Source of the DNA: Paenisporosarcina sp. HGH0030
GTDB lineage: Bacteria; Bacillota; Bacilli; Bacillales_A; Planococcaceae
Assembly: GCF_000411295.1 (NCBI RefSeq)
Contig: NZ_KE150421.1
Span: 1,432,835 to 1,496,834 of the forward strand
DNA: 64,000 nucleotides
Reading direction: 5' to 3'
This document shows positions 55,395 through 64,000 of this stretch, one piece after another (positions within the stretch are counted from its first letter, which is position 1; every line of letters starts with the position of its first letter). A program made the translations under genes and the position numbers. The notes under the pieces are model-generated. The model saw nothing but the letters and a program-made list of their open reading frames with translations. It was not told the DNA's origin and searched no databases.

Positions 55395-56636
55395 TTAATT
55401 ACGAACTTTTTTGAATAAAAGTGACGCGTTATGTCCACCAAAACCAAGTGAATTACTCATTGCATACTCGATTTCTTTTTCACGTGAGGCGTTTGCCACA
55501 TAATCAAGATCACAAATCGGATCAGGATTTTCCAAGTTCATCGTTGGAGGCAAAATACTATCATGTATTGCAAGCGAAGTAAATATCGCTTCAATTCCGC
55601 CAGCTGCTCCAAGCAAATGTCCTGTCATTGATTTTGTTGAACTCATAGCAAGTTTGTAAGCATGTTCACCAAATACTGATTTAACTGCCATTGTTTCAAA
55701 TTGGTCGTTGTAAGGTGTACTCGTACCATGTGCATTGATATAGTCGACATCAGAAGGAGAGATTCCAGCATCCGTAAGTGCTTGTTGCATTGCACGGGCA
55801 GCGCCTTCACCCTCAGGAGCTGGTGCTGTGATATGATGTGCATCACCAGTTGAACCGTAGCCGATAATTTCTGCATAAATTTTCGCACCACGTGCAATGG
55901 CGTGTTCATACTCTTCCAAAATAACAATACCCGAGCCTTCTCCAATTACAAATCCATCACGGTTTGCATCAAATGGACGTGAAGCGGTCTTAGAATCTTG
56001 GTTAAGAGTAAGAGCAGTATTCGAACAGAAACCTGCAACTGACATATTTGTTATCGGTGCTTCTGCTCCACCAGAAATCATTACATCAGCCTCTCCACGT
56101 TGAATCACTTTAAATGCATCACCGATTGAGTTAGTGCCTGATGCACAAGCTGTCACGGTACAAGAATTCATTGCTTTTGCACCGAAATGAATCGATACTT
56201 GACCCGCTGCCATGTCCGGAATCATCATCGGGACGAAAAACGGACTTACTCGACGATAGCCTCTGTCTAGAAATGTACGGAACTGTGCTTCATATGTTTC
56301 CATTCCACCAATTCCAGACCCAATCCATACGCCTGTGCGAAGACCCAGTTCAGGTGTTAATTCCAAATTTGCATCTTTCATCGCCATAATGGATGCTGCC
56401 AGTGCAAAATGTGTAAAGCGGTCCATTTTTCTTGCTTCTTTACGCTCGATATATGTTTCGATATCAAAGTCTTTAACCTCTGCTGCAACTTTTGCAGGAA
56501 AATCGTCCGGGTTGACGCGAGTCATTGGTCCAATGCCCGATCTGCCTTCTTTAATCCCCGCCCAAGTTGTTTCAATATCATTTCCAAGCGGTGAAACCGC
56601 TCCTACTCCCGTTATTACAACACGACGTTTTGTCAT
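55395..56636 (-). CDS. fabF: Beta-ketoacyl-ACP synthase II FabF
   Basis: 413 residues, the B. subtilis length. Catalytic Cys in [15 protein letters not shown], His in [11 protein letters not shown] and [14 protein letters not shown], and the C-terminal [14 protein letters not shown]. Elongates acyl-ACP with malonyl-ACP. ATG at 56636 follows AAGGGAG; an ATG six codons upstream overlaps the SD. Second gene after fabH. Confidence 0.97.
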   Translation of the reverse strand: MTKRRVVITGVGAVSPLGNDIETTWAGIKEGRSGIGPMTRVNPDDFPAKVAAEVKDFDIETYIERKEARKMDRFTHFALAASIMAMKDANLELTPELGLRTGVWIGSGIGGMETYEAQFRTFLDRGYRRVSPFFVPMMIPDMAAGQVSIHFGAKAMNSCTVTACASGTNSIGDAFKVIQRGEADVMISGGAEAPITNMSVAGFCSNTALTLNQDSKTASRPFDANRDGFVIGEGSGIVILEEYEHAIARGAKIYAEIIGYGSTGDAHHITAPAPEGEGAARAMQQALTDAGISPSDVDYINAHGTSTPYNDQFETMAVKSVFGEHAYKLAMSSTKSMTGHLLGAAGGIEAIFTSLAIHDSILPPTMNLENPDPICDLDYVANASREKEIEYAMSNSLGFGGHNASLLFKKVRN

Positions 56637-56744
56637 GATTTTTTCTCCCTTCATGTGAAAATTGATTTTTATATTAACTGTTTAACATTGCATTACTTGA
56701 CTGGGTGACAATCGTAACCCAACTGACACTCCATCAAAATAACT

Positions 56745-57680
56745 CTATCTTCCCCATTTTAAGCAAATGGCCCCCCATGTTAAACCGCCGCCAAATCCAA
56801 CAAGAACCACTACATCATCGTCTTTCACTCTACCCGCTAAAATATCTTCTTTTAATGAGATTGGTATAGATGCAGCAGATGTATTACCGTATTGATTAAT
56901 TGTTTTGGACATTTTCTCTACAGGTAATTCTAATCGCTGTCTTGAAGCTTCCATAATTCGAATATTCGCTTGATGAGGCACCAAGAAATCGACTTCATCT
57001 TTTGTCAGTCCAGCTTTGACAATGACATTTTCAGCTGATTCCCCCATTTGACGGACAGCAAATTTATATACTTCCCGACCATTCATTTCAAGGAAGGGAC
57101 CGTTTTGGAATAAGTGTTTTCCTCCGGAGCCGTCTGCACCAAGTTCAAATGATAGAATACCTCTGCCTTCCGAAACCTGACCAATGATGGCCGCTCCGGC
57201 ACCGTCTCCAAATAAGACAGCGGTATTGCGGTCTTCAAAGTTCGTAATTTTTGATAGTTTTTCAACGCCCACAACTAGAACATACGGATAGACACCCGTC
57301 TCAACAAATTGTTTGGCTGTAATCACTCCGTACATAAAACCTGCACATGCCGCCGAAATGTCCATTGCCGCTGCATTCTTTGCACCGAGTTTCTCCTGAA
57401 TCATCGTCGCAACAGTTGGAAAAGGCATATCAGGCGTAACCGTAGCAACCAAAATCAAGCCAATTTGATGAGCTTCGATCCCTGACTCTTCTATCGCTTG
57501 TTTAGCTGCTTCGAAAGCCATATCTGAAGTATTAACATCATCGTCCGCATATCTTCTCTCTTCTATACCAGTACGAGTACGAATCCATTCATCGGTAGTA
57601 TCCATTTGTTTTTCCAAATCAAAGTTTGTAACAACACGTTCTGGCACATATCTTCCTAAGCCGATAATCCCCACACTCAT
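56745..57680 (-). CDS. fabH: Beta-ketoacyl-ACP synthase III FabH
   Basis: 311 residues. Catalytic Cys in [12 protein letters not shown], His in [14 protein letters not shown], Asn in [12 protein letters not shown], and the C-terminal GFGGGLTWG. Condenses acyl-CoA (branched primers in Bacillales) with malonyl-ACP to start fatty acid synthesis. SD GAGGGTG before ATG. Promoter overlapped by a FapR-type site, shared logic with fabI. Confidence 0.97.
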   Translation of the reverse strand: MSVGIIGLGRYVPERVVTNFDLEKQMDTTDEWIRTRTGIEERRYADDDVNTSDMAFEAAKQAIEESGIEAHQIGLILVATVTPDMPFPTVATMIQEKLGAKNAAAMDISAACAGFMYGVITAKQFVETGVYPYVLVVGVEKLSKITNFEDRNTAVLFGDGAGAAIIGQVSEGRGILSFELGADGSGGKHLFQNGPFLEMNGREVYKFAVRQMGESAENVIVKAGLTKDEVDFLVPHQANIRIMEASRQRLELPVEKMSKTINQYGNTSAASIPISLKEDILAGRVKDDDVVVLVGFGGGLTWGAICLKWGR

Positions 57681-57710
57681 ATGACACCCTCATTTCAATT
57701 ATTATCTTCT

Positions 57711-57756
57711 ATTAGTACCTGGTAATAATAATAACGAATTAAGCATGAAATTTCAA
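57711..57756 (-). promoter_or_regulatory. fabHF promoter with FapR-type operator
   Basis: -35 TTGAAA (57751-57756), 17-bp spacer, -10 TATTAT (57728-57733), and the inverted repeat ATTATTACC/GGTACTAAT (57711-57729) starting inside the -10. Architecture is identical to the fabI promoter. Confidence 0.88.
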
Positions 57757-57870
57757 CTCATCGTCACGAATTTGCCAAACTTAGAGAAGGTTCTATAAAA
57801 GATTCTTTGTCACATTCGGCTCATATGCTATGATGGTAGAAGTAAATAGTCTGTCCAGAGGTGAAACAAC

Positions 57871-58059
57871 ATGAAATTTGTCATTACATTAATTTGGTCA
57901 TTTCTACTTGTTACAATGCTGAACTATGTAGTAAGTTCAGTGGCAGCAGTGCCATTCGACTTTAACTTGGGTGCTATCATCTCACTTGGGTTTGCAGCAC
58001 TTATCTTCTTGATTTCTGCAATTATTCCTAATGAGCCAGCAACACACGAGCACCACTAA
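57871..58059 (+). CDS. DUF2929 family membrane protein (YjzD-like)
   Basis: 62 residues, two helices (VITLIWSFLLVTMLNYVVS and LGAIISLGFAALIFLISAII) and a His-rich tail (THEHH). The opening TLIWSFLL is typical of DUF2929/YjzD. The function is unknown. SD GAGGTG before ATG; own terminator follows. It neighbours the fab and clp genes in related genomes. Confidence 0.8.
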   Translation: MKFVITLIWSFLLVTMLNYVVSSVAAVPFDFNLGAIISLGFAALIFLISAIIPNEPATHEHH

Positions 58060-58071
58060 TTCAACAAAACA

Positions 58072-58116
58072 AAAACGGTATCTCCGAAGCTTCCACTTCA
58101 GAGATACCGTTTTTTA
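58072..58116. terminator. Bidirectional terminator
   Basis: AAAACGGTATCTC and GAGATACCGTTTT form a 13-bp stem, with an inner GAAG/CTTC, T run on one side and A run on the other. Serves the DUF2929 gene and clpB. Confidence 0.93.
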
Positions 58117-60234
58117 TTAATTGATTATAACTTCTCCATTTTCAAGGGATACTTCAACATTGCTTCCGGGAGTTAAGTTCCCACCAAGGAGAACTTTTGC
58201 TACAGCTGTTTCAACGTGTCGCTGAATAAAGCGACGCAATGGGCGTGCCCCAAACGCTGCATCCGTTCCCTCACTAACCACCCAATCAATCAATGGCTGG
58301 GTGAAAGTAATTGTGATTTCCTGCTCTTTCAACCGATTTGCTAATTGCGCCAAATACTTCTCCGTAATTGACGTGAAGTGAGAACCTTTTAATGAATGGA
58401 ACAAAACAATTTCATCCATTCGGTTCAATAATTCTGGTTTAAAATGTGTTCGAAGTGCAGTCATCACCAAAGATTCCGCTTGGTCGCTATCCTCCAACAA
58501 ATATTGTGATCCAATATTTGAAGTCAGAATCACTACAGTATTTGCGAAGTTGACGACCCGCCCCTGACTGTCCGTAATCCTTCCATCATCCAAAAGCTGG
58601 AGTAAGATATTAGCGACATCAGGATGTGCTTTTTCTATTTCATCGAGCAAAACGACCGAATATGGATTACGTCTTACCATTTCTGTCAGTTGCCCACCTT
58701 CTTCATAGCCGATATATCCTGGAGGAGCTCCTACAAGACGTGATACGCTGTGTTTCTCCATATATTCGGACATATCAATGCGGATGAAATGATCTTCGGA
58801 ATCAAATAAATTGGCAGCTAATGCCTTGGCAAGCTCTGTTTTTCCTACACCGGTTGGCCCCAGGAATAAAAATGAACCAATTGGTTTTGTAGGATCTTTA
58901 ATACCCGCACGTGCACGCCAAACGGCTTCCGTTACAAATTGGACAGCCTGATCCTGCCCCACTACACGTTCCTGTAATGTTTCCTTCAATCTAAGAAGCT
59001 TATCTCTTTCTCCTTCAACTAATTTCATCACGGGTATTCCTGTCCAACGAGAAACGATAGAAGCAATTTCCTCCGAAGTCACTTCTTCGCGCAATAAACG
59101 ATTTTCAGAAGTTGATTCAAGCGCAGACTCAAGTTCAGCGATTTCTTTTTCGAGCGTTGGTATTTTGCCATGACGAAGCTCGGCTGCTTTATTTAAGTCA
59201 TAGCTATTTTCCGCCAGTTCCAGATCTCGTCGGTAACCATCCATTAACTCACGTTTCTTTTGAATGTACTGAAGGGATTCTTTCTCTTTGGACCATTGAT
59301 TACGCATAGACTCGGTGGACGTTTTCAATTCATCGAGTTCCTGTCGTAGTTTAGATAAACGTTGTTGACTTGCCTGATCTTTTTCCTTCATCAATGCTTG
59401 TTCTTCTATTTCCAATTGCATCATTCTTCTTGTCACTTCATCCAGTTCCTGAGGCATGGAATCAATTTCTGTTCGGATCATCGCACATGCTTCATCCACT
59501 AAATCAATTGCTTTATCCGGCAAAAATCGTTCCGTTAAATAACGGTCAGACAATTGTGCTGCTGCAACAATCGCCCGGTCATGTATCCGTACAGCATGAT
59601 GCAATTCAAAACGTTCTTTTAATCCACGTAAAATCGACACGGTATCTTCAACAGAAGGTTCCCGTACCAAAACTTGTTGGAAACGTCGCTCCAGTGCAGG
59701 GTCCTTTTCGATATACATACGGTACTCATCAAGCGTTGTTGCTCCGATACAATGCAATTCTCCACGTGCCAACATAGGTTTAAGCATATTGCCCGCATCC
59801 ATCGCACCTTCTGTTTTTCCAGCACCGACAATGGTGTGAATCTCATCAATGAAAAGAATAATGCGTCCTTCACTATCTTTAACTTCTTTTAACACCGCTT
59901 TTAATCGTTCTTCAAACTCACCGCGGTATTTAGCACCTGCAATCAATGAACCCATATCCAGTTCATAAATATCACGTTCCTTCAATCCTTCAGGAACATC
60001 CTTCCGTACGATTCGCTGTGCCAATCCCTCAACTATCGCTGTTTTACCAACACCCGGTTCCCCTATCAGCACCGGATTGTTTTTAGTTTTTCTGGAAAGA
60101 ATACGAATGACGTGTCTGATTTCCTGATCTCGCCCAATAACGGGATCCATTTTTCCATTACGAGCCTGTTCTACTAAATTGCGACCATACAGTTCTAGTG
60201 GTCTTTTCTGTTCTTGTTGCTGTTGCATATTCAC
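58117..60234 (-). CDS. clpB: ClpB-type disaggregase lacking the N-terminal domain
   Basis: 705 residues versus about 860 in usual ClpB. The first AAA+ module begins almost at once ([19 protein letters not shown] at residue 18, Walker A GEPGVGKT about 58). The long coiled-coil middle domain typical of ClpB (about 265-385) is present, then the second AAA+ module (Walker [20 protein letters not shown]). No IGF/IGL ClpP-docking loop is seen in the second module, so it should be a chaperone, not a protease partner. A CtsR box and promoter directly upstream show the short form is native, not a deletion. The start is GTG 60234 or ATG 60228. Confidence 0.88.
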   Translation of the reverse strand: MNMQQQQEQKRPLELYGRNLVEQARNGKMDPVIGRDQEIRHVIRILSRKTKNNPVLIGEPGVGKTAIVEGLAQRIVRKDVPEGLKERDIYELDMGSLIAGAKYRGEFEERLKAVLKEVKDSEGRIILFIDEIHTIVGAGKTEGAMDAGNMLKPMLARGELHCIGATTLDEYRMYIEKDPALERRFQQVLVREPSVEDTVSILRGLKERFELHHAVRIHDRAIVAAAQLSDRYLTERFLPDKAIDLVDEACAMIRTEIDSMPQELDEVTRRMMQLEIEEQALMKEKDQASQQRLSKLRQELDELKTSTESMRNQWSKEKESLQYIQKKRELMDGYRRDLELAENSYDLNKAAELRHGKIPTLEKEIAELESALESTSENRLLREEVTSEEIASIVSRWTGIPVMKLVEGERDKLLRLKETLQERVVGQDQAVQFVTEAVWRARAGIKDPTKPIGSFLFLGPTGVGKTELAKALAANLFDSEDHFIRIDMSEYMEKHSVSRLVGAPPGYIGYEEGGQLTEMVRRNPYSVVLLDEIEKAHPDVANILLQLLDDGRITDSQGRVVNFANTVVILTSNIGSQYLLEDSDQAESLVMTALRTHFKPELLNRMDEIVLFHSLKGSHFTSITEKYLAQLANRLKEQEITITFTQPLIDWVVSEGTDAAFGARPLRRFIQRHVETAVAKVLLGGNLTPGSNVEVSLENGEVIIN

Positions 60235-60245
60235 GCCACTCCTTG

Positions 60246-60303
60246 TTTGACCTTTTTTGACTAATTGATTTTATTATAGGATGCTAGGAGGAATATTGTA
60301 AAG
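60246..60303 (-). promoter_or_regulatory. clpB promoter with CtsR operator
   Basis: -10 TATAAT (60273-60278) with TTACAA 17 bp upstream, followed by the heptad direct repeat AGTCAAA-AAA-GGTCAAA (60246-60262), matching the CtsR consensus. It lies between the start of transcription and the SD AAGGAG. Confidence 0.92.
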
Positions 60304-60408
60304 AAATGTGCATGGGATTTTTGTGGTGCATAATGTTTGTTTGGTGAATTTCGTTGTTTAGTTGGGGAAGCATTCATTTGAAAATAAAATGCTATGAGTG
60401 GTTTATCG

Positions 60409-60505
60409 TACATTTGCGCTGACCCGCATAAGCCAAAAAGTATAAAAACTACATACTAGAGGGTCTGATACTTCACGCTCTTGCTGCTTGCTAGGCGCAA
60501 ATGTA
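60409..60505. repeat. Rearranged copy of the TTGGCTNATGCGG repeat
   Basis: Reverse-oriented TACATTTGCGCTGACCCG with CATAAGCCAA (60409-60436), and a second GCTAGGCGCAAATGTA scrap (60490-60505). No gene in 60304-60550. Confidence 0.55.
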
Positions 60506-60550
60506 CTCTCTTGTTTTCAATTCAATATTCACAGCTTTCTATATTAATGG

Positions 60551-60584
60551 CATAAAAAATCCACTCACTTAACTGTGAGTGGAT
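60551..60584 (-). terminator. Terminator of yitW-type gene
   Basis: ATCCACTCAC and GTGAGTGGAT form a 10-bp stem; the minus strand continues with TTTTTATG. Confidence 0.92.
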
Positions 60585-60596
60585 GAATGGAATATT

Positions 60597-60905
60597 TTAT
60601 CTGACACCGAGTGCCATTTTTGCGTAGCGGGACATATTGTCTTTTGACCAGCCTGGAGTCCACACAATATTGACATCGACTTCTTTAACTTCCGGTAATT
60701 CGTATAATGCAGTTTTTACTTGATCAACAATCATTGGGCCCATCGGGCAACCAAGTGAAGTTAATGTCATAGTCACAACTGCAAATCCATCTTCTGATAA
60801 ATCCACATCATAAACAAGTCCAAGGTTTACAATATCAATACCAAGTTCTGGGTCAATAACATTTTCGAGTGCACCCATCATGCTGTCGCGCATATCTTGA
60901 TCCAT
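60597..60905 (-). CDS. yitW: MIP18/DUF59 iron-sulfur assembly factor (YitW-like)
   Basis: 102 residues, one DUF59 domain: NVIDPELGIDIVNLGLVYDV, TLTSLGCPMGPMIVDQV with the conserved Cys, and VNIVWTPGWSKDNMS. Homologues (SufT, YitW) help deliver Fe-S clusters. ATG at 60905 has GAGGGG seven bases upstream; the ATG two codons earlier abuts the SD. Confidence 0.92.
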   Translation of the reverse strand: MDQDMRDSMMGALENVIDPELGIDIVNLGLVYDVDLSEDGFAVVTMTLTSLGCPMGPMIVDQVKTALYELPEVKEVDVNIVWTPGWSKDNMSRYAKMALGVR

Positions 60906-60955
60906 GTTCATACCCCTCTCTAACTAACGTATATATTCATCATAACAAATGCAGC

Positions 60956-61729
60956 TTACTGAGACAAATAGTGTGCAATGAAGCTGGTTGATTCCAGCAT
61001 CCCTTTTCTTGAAACGGCATGACCCGCCGATTTATCCGTCATAAATTGGAAACGTTCAGGATCATGCACATATGATTTTTTCAACGCATTAAAAAAGTTA
61101 AAGGTAGGTTCATAAGGAACCACATTATCTTGAACCCCATGCCAGAAAAATACTGGCCGGCCATTCAATGCACTCGGGTTTAAAGTAAGATCGAATTTTC
61201 TTAACGTATCAAACATCTGCATACGCTCCACGTCAGTAATCGGTAATTTAAAGCCACGTGCTTCATACTGAGCCATTTGTGCCTTCGCCAAATGGACATA
61301 TCCAGGAGAACCCATCATCACGGCAGCCGTGTCTATCCACGGATAAACATTCAGGCACCCTAATGTTTCAATGCCTCCCATTGATGTCCCAGCTAGTCCT
61401 AATTTTGTATGGTCCATTATTAAGTTTCGTTCAATTAATAGTTCCCTTAATATAGCTACTTCTTCAATAGAAGTTAAAATTATTTCCCAGAAACGCAGTG
61501 ACAATTGAATTTCATCAAGATTTTCTTGTCTCTCTCCATGCAAATGGGCATCAGGCAGTAACACTCGAAAGCCTTTCTCGGCCAATTGGTAGGCATAATG
61601 TAAGTTGTGTTCTTTAGCACTTGTGAAGCCATGAAGAAAAATCACGACTGGTACCTGTTGTTCCCTTAGGGATTCTTTGTATACATGCAATAGTGGAATA
61701 TGTCCCCACCGCTCATTTTCAACGTTCAC
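60956..61729 (-). CDS. yitV: Alpha/beta hydrolase esterase YitV
   Basis: 257 residues. Oxyanion strand VVIFLHGFTSAKE, nucleophile in LAGTSMGGIETLG (GTSMGG), Asp in GVQDNVVPYEP and His in KSAGHAVSRKG. Acts as an esterase on an unknown substrate in the cytoplasm. GTG at 61729 follows AAAGGAAG; a longer open frame upstream lacks an SD. Close to yitW and yitU as in B. subtilis. Confidence 0.88.
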   Translation of the reverse strand: MNVENERWGHIPLLHVYKESLREQQVPVVIFLHGFTSAKEHNLHYAYQLAEKGFRVLLPDAHLHGERQENLDEIQLSLRFWEIILTSIEEVAILRELLIERNLIMDHTKLGLAGTSMGGIETLGCLNVYPWIDTAAVMMGSPGYVHLAKAQMAQYEARGFKLPITDVERMQMFDTLRKFDLTLNPSALNGRPVFFWHGVQDNVVPYEPTFNFFNALKKSYVHDPERFQFMTDKSAGHAVSRKGMLESTSFIAHYLSQ

Positions 61730-61866
61730 TTTTCCACTTCCTTTGTATCTAATACTTGTTATCGTAGCAAAACAAATCAAAAACTTCAAAAATGAAGTTG
61801 GATTTTTTTGACTAATGGATGTCCATGACGATACACTTTACTCTAATAGGAAAGGAGTCATTTAAC

Positions 61867-62673
61867 ATGCAACCTCATTTAATCGTTTTGGATCTTGATG
61901 GAACATTATTAACAGATGAAAAAGTCATTTCTGAAAAGACTTTACATACGTTATTTAAAGCAAAAGAAAAAGGTCATGAAATAATGATCGCGACTGGACG
62001 ACCTTATCGTGCCAGTGAAGTTTACTACCACCAGTTAAAAATGCAAACACCCATTGTCAATTTTAATGGTGCCTTTGTCCATCATCCCACTGACCATACA
62101 TGGAATCCGATTCATGAACCCATTAATTTGAAAGTCGTAAACGAAGTGATTGATGCCATTCATGATTATAAATTTCATAACATTATTGCCGAAGTTATGG
62201 ATGATGTTTACTTGCACTATCATGATGAGAAACTGCTCGACATTTTTAGCTTCGGAAAACCACAAGTAACAACAGGTGATATACGAAATTATTTAAAGAC
62301 CGACCCTACCAGTTTGCTTATTCATGCAGAAGAACATGAAGTTCCTGCCATCCGTCAACACTTACATGATGTACATGCAGAAGTGATTGATCACAGAAGA
62401 TGGGGCGCGCCATGGCATGTAATTGAAATTGTACGCAGCGGCCTAAATAAAGCTGTAGGTATTTCGCATGTATCGAAACACTTGAATATTCCAAAGGAAC
62501 GCATTATTGCATTTGGTGACGAAGACAATGATTTAGAGATGATTGAATATGCTGGAACCGGCGTTGCTATGGGCAATGCCATTGCGAAACTCAAAAACAT
62601 TGCAAATGAAGTAACAACTTCAAATAATGACGATGGGATTGCGGATTTCTTACAAGAACGTTTAAAATTATAG
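61867..62673 (+). CDS. yitU: HAD family phosphatase YitU (Cof type)
   Basis: 268 residues. Motif I LDLDGTLLTDEK, motif II ATGRPY, motif III/IV around GDEDNDLEMIEYAGTGVAMGNA, with a C2b cap between. Members dephosphorylate sugar or FMN-precursor phosphates; B. subtilis YitU is linked to riboflavin-precursor dephosphorylation. ATG at 61867 with AAAGGAG; an open frame upstream contains the SD and is not used. Confidence 0.9.
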   Translation: MQPHLIVLDLDGTLLTDEKVISEKTLHTLFKAKEKGHEIMIATGRPYRASEVYYHQLKMQTPIVNFNGAFVHHPTDHTWNPIHEPINLKVVNEVIDAIHDYKFHNIIAEVMDDVYLHYHDEKLLDIFSFGKPQVTTGDIRNYLKTDPTSLLIHAEEHEVPAIRQHLHDVHAEVIDHRRWGAPWHVIEIVRSGLNKAVGISHVSKHLNIPKERIIAFGDEDNDLEMIEYAGTGVAMGNAIAKLKNIANEVTTSNNDDGIADFLQERLKL

Positions 62674-62698
62674 AAATAGTTGATTCAGGAGGATACAA

Positions 62699-63553
62699 AT
62701 GAGAATATTTGCAGACAGTGCTTGCGATTTACCGAAATCTTTTTATGAAACAAATCCGGTCACGTTGATTCCATTACGTGTACATATTGATGATGCCGAA
62801 TACTTGGATGTCATGACAATCGATTCGACACAAGTTTACGCGGAAATTCGTCAAGGTAAACAACCAAAAACTTCACAAGCTTCACCAGAACAATTTTTGT
62901 CGTTTTTTGAAGAACTTGCGAAGTCCGGAGAAGAAGGCTTGTATATTGCCTTTTCTTCAGAACTTTCAGGAACACATAATACCGCAGTTATGATTCGGGA
63001 ACAGGTAAAGGAAGACTATCCTGATCTTAAATTAACAATCGTTGATTCGCGATGTGCTTCACTTGGTTATGGCTTGCTTATAAAGGAAGCCGTCCGATTG
63101 ATGAAATCTGGAGAACCTATGGAACGTATTGTCGAAATAATCCGTTTTAAAGCACTACATATGGAACATTTGTTTACAGTTGAAGATTTAGATTATATGG
63201 CTCGAGGCGGACGCGTGTCCAAGACCAGTGCTATTATTGGAGGATTATTAAACATCAAACCTCTTCTTCACGTGGAAAACGGCAAGCTTGTACCGATTGA
63301 AAAATTAAGAGGACGCAAAAAAGTAATGAAACGGATCATTGAACTCATGGAAGAACGCGGTGAGCGTTTACATGAACAAACTATTGCAATCAGTCATGCT
63401 GACGATGAAGCATTTGCAATGGAAATGAAGGCAATGGTTGAAGAAACATTCCATCCAAAACATGTAGAAATTCATATTATCGGATCTGCGATAGGTGCAC
63501 ATACTGGTCCTGGTGCATTAGCTTTGTTCTTTTCAAATCAGATACAGCCATAA
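62699..63553 (+). CDS. yitS: DegV family fatty-acid-binding protein (YitS-like)
   Basis: 284 residues: RIFADSACDLPKSF, QASPEQFLSFFEEL, IAFSSELSGTHNTA and VEDLDYMARGGRVSKTSAIIG are the DegV signatures. DegV/FakB proteins bind a fatty acid for phosphorylation by FakA. SD CAGGAGG before ATG, 25 bp after yitU. Confidence 0.92.
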   Translation: MRIFADSACDLPKSFYETNPVTLIPLRVHIDDAEYLDVMTIDSTQVYAEIRQGKQPKTSQASPEQFLSFFEELAKSGEEGLYIAFSSELSGTHNTAVMIREQVKEDYPDLKLTIVDSRCASLGYGLLIKEAVRLMKSGEPMERIVEIIRFKALHMEHLFTVEDLDYMARGGRVSKTSAIIGGLLNIKPLLHVENGKLVPIEKLRGRKKVMKRIIELMEERGERLHEQTIAISHADDEAFAMEMKAMVEETFHPKHVEIHIIGSAIGAHTGPGALALFFSNQIQP

Positions 63554-63571
63554 GAAACGGAGCGAGTGAAC

Positions 63572-64000
63572 ATGAAGAAAATCGTCATCGTTGGAGCTGT
63601 TGCAGGAGGAGCGACTGTCGCTTCCCAAATTCGTTTTTATGACAAAAACGCAGAGATTGTTGTGTTCGATCAGGATGATACGATGTCGTATGGTGCGTGC
63701 GGAATGCCGTATGTCATCGGAGGGAAAATTTCAGAGCACAATCGTTTGATTGCGGCAACTCCTGAAGAGTTTAAAAACGAGCGGAAAATCAATGTTTTTC
63801 TGAAACATCGTGTGACAAAAATTGATCGCCAGCTTAAGACGGTAGAAGTCTTGAATCTCGAGTCCCAGCAATCCTTTAAAGAAACTTACGATTTTCTTAT
63901 CCTCTCTCCAGGTGGTACACCGATTGTGCCTGAAACAACCGGTCTGGAAAGCGCGATCATGTTCACGTTGCGTAACTTCAGTGATATGAAAAAAATCAAT
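63572..64000 (+). CDS. CoA-disulfide reductase type oxidoreductase (5' part)
   Basis: 143 codons are visible; the gene runs off the window. FAD-binding GAVAGGATVASQIR (a GxxxGG variant), a redox Cys in SYGACGMPYVIGG, and LILSPGGTPIVPET, all typical of the pyridine nucleotide-disulfide oxidoreductases of the CoA-disulfide reductase/NADH oxidase group. In the usual family the Cys motif reads FxNCGLPY; here it is YGACGMPY. SD GGAG nine bases before ATG. Follows the DegV-type gene by 18 bp. Confidence 0.85.
   Translation, partial: MKKIVIVGAVAGGATVASQIRFYDKNAEIVVFDQDDTMSYGACGMPYVIGGKISEHNRLIAATPEEFKNERKINVFLKHRVTKIDRQLKTVEVLNLESQQSFKETYDFLILSPGGTPIVPETTGLESAIMFTLRNFSDMKKIN

Overview
The window is chromosomal DNA of a low-GC, endospore-forming member of the Bacillales. 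The sporulation genes (spoVIF, yjcZ, spoVAC-AD-AEB, cotZ/Y-like, cotO) show a spore former. The gene order around spx, mecA, coiA, pepF, spxH, relQ and prpE matches the Bacillus subtilis yjb/yjc region. An N-domain-less ClpB and many TTG starts would suit the Planococcaceae (Sporosarcina, Psychrobacillus or Lysinibacillus type), but the genus is an inference. I saw no tRNA, rRNA, CRISPR array, intact transposase or integrase.

Region 1 (about 1-13.4 kb) is accessory DNA. It holds single genes and gene remnants: PadR/HAAS, a drug/metabolite exporter behind a leader-peptide attenuator, a catalytically dead WecA/TagO-like membrane protein, a DUF4440 protein, an M29 aminopeptidase, ywnA/ywnB, a rifamycin phosphotransferase, a GC-rich methyltransferase and several tiny or broken genes. 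About eleven copies of a palindromic element lie here. Nearly every copy sits just 3' of a minus-strand gene or remnant, and clear copies are absent from the next 50 kb. The layout (one gene, one folded element, same orientation) resembles a cassette array and is the most unusual thing in the window.

Region 2 (13.4-19.2 kb) is transitional: a TetR-controlled MFS exporter, a decayed GGDEF gene, a YhhN protein, ykuS, a WGxxGxxG protein, an unrecognised 40-residue gene and a PgpA-type phosphatase.

Region 3 (19.2-46.5 kb) is conserved core: yjcHGF, the spore cluster, fabI with a FapR-like operator, mgtE, prpE, rluD-type synthase, nadK, relQ, yjbL, yjbK, yjbI, spxH, pepF, coiA, mecA, spx, a DUF4015 hydrolase, a second DUF3953 gene and the oppABCDF peptide transporter. 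Spx, its ClpXP adaptor SpxH, the ClpC adaptor MecA and the alarmone synthetase RelQ form a stress-proteolysis neighbourhood.

Region 4 (46.5-64 kb) has a DUF3899 gene, a T-box-controlled trpS, a recombined repeat island, a second five-gene peptide transporter, fabH-fabF behind another FapR-like operator, a DUF2929 gene, a short ClpB with a CtsR box, and the yitW-yitV-yitU-yitS neighbourhood. A pyridine-nucleotide disulfide oxidoreductase (CoA-disulfide reductase type) is cut by the window end.

Starts were chosen mainly by Shine-Dalgarno (SD) spacing. In three places the best spaced in-frame start is the rare codon ATT.
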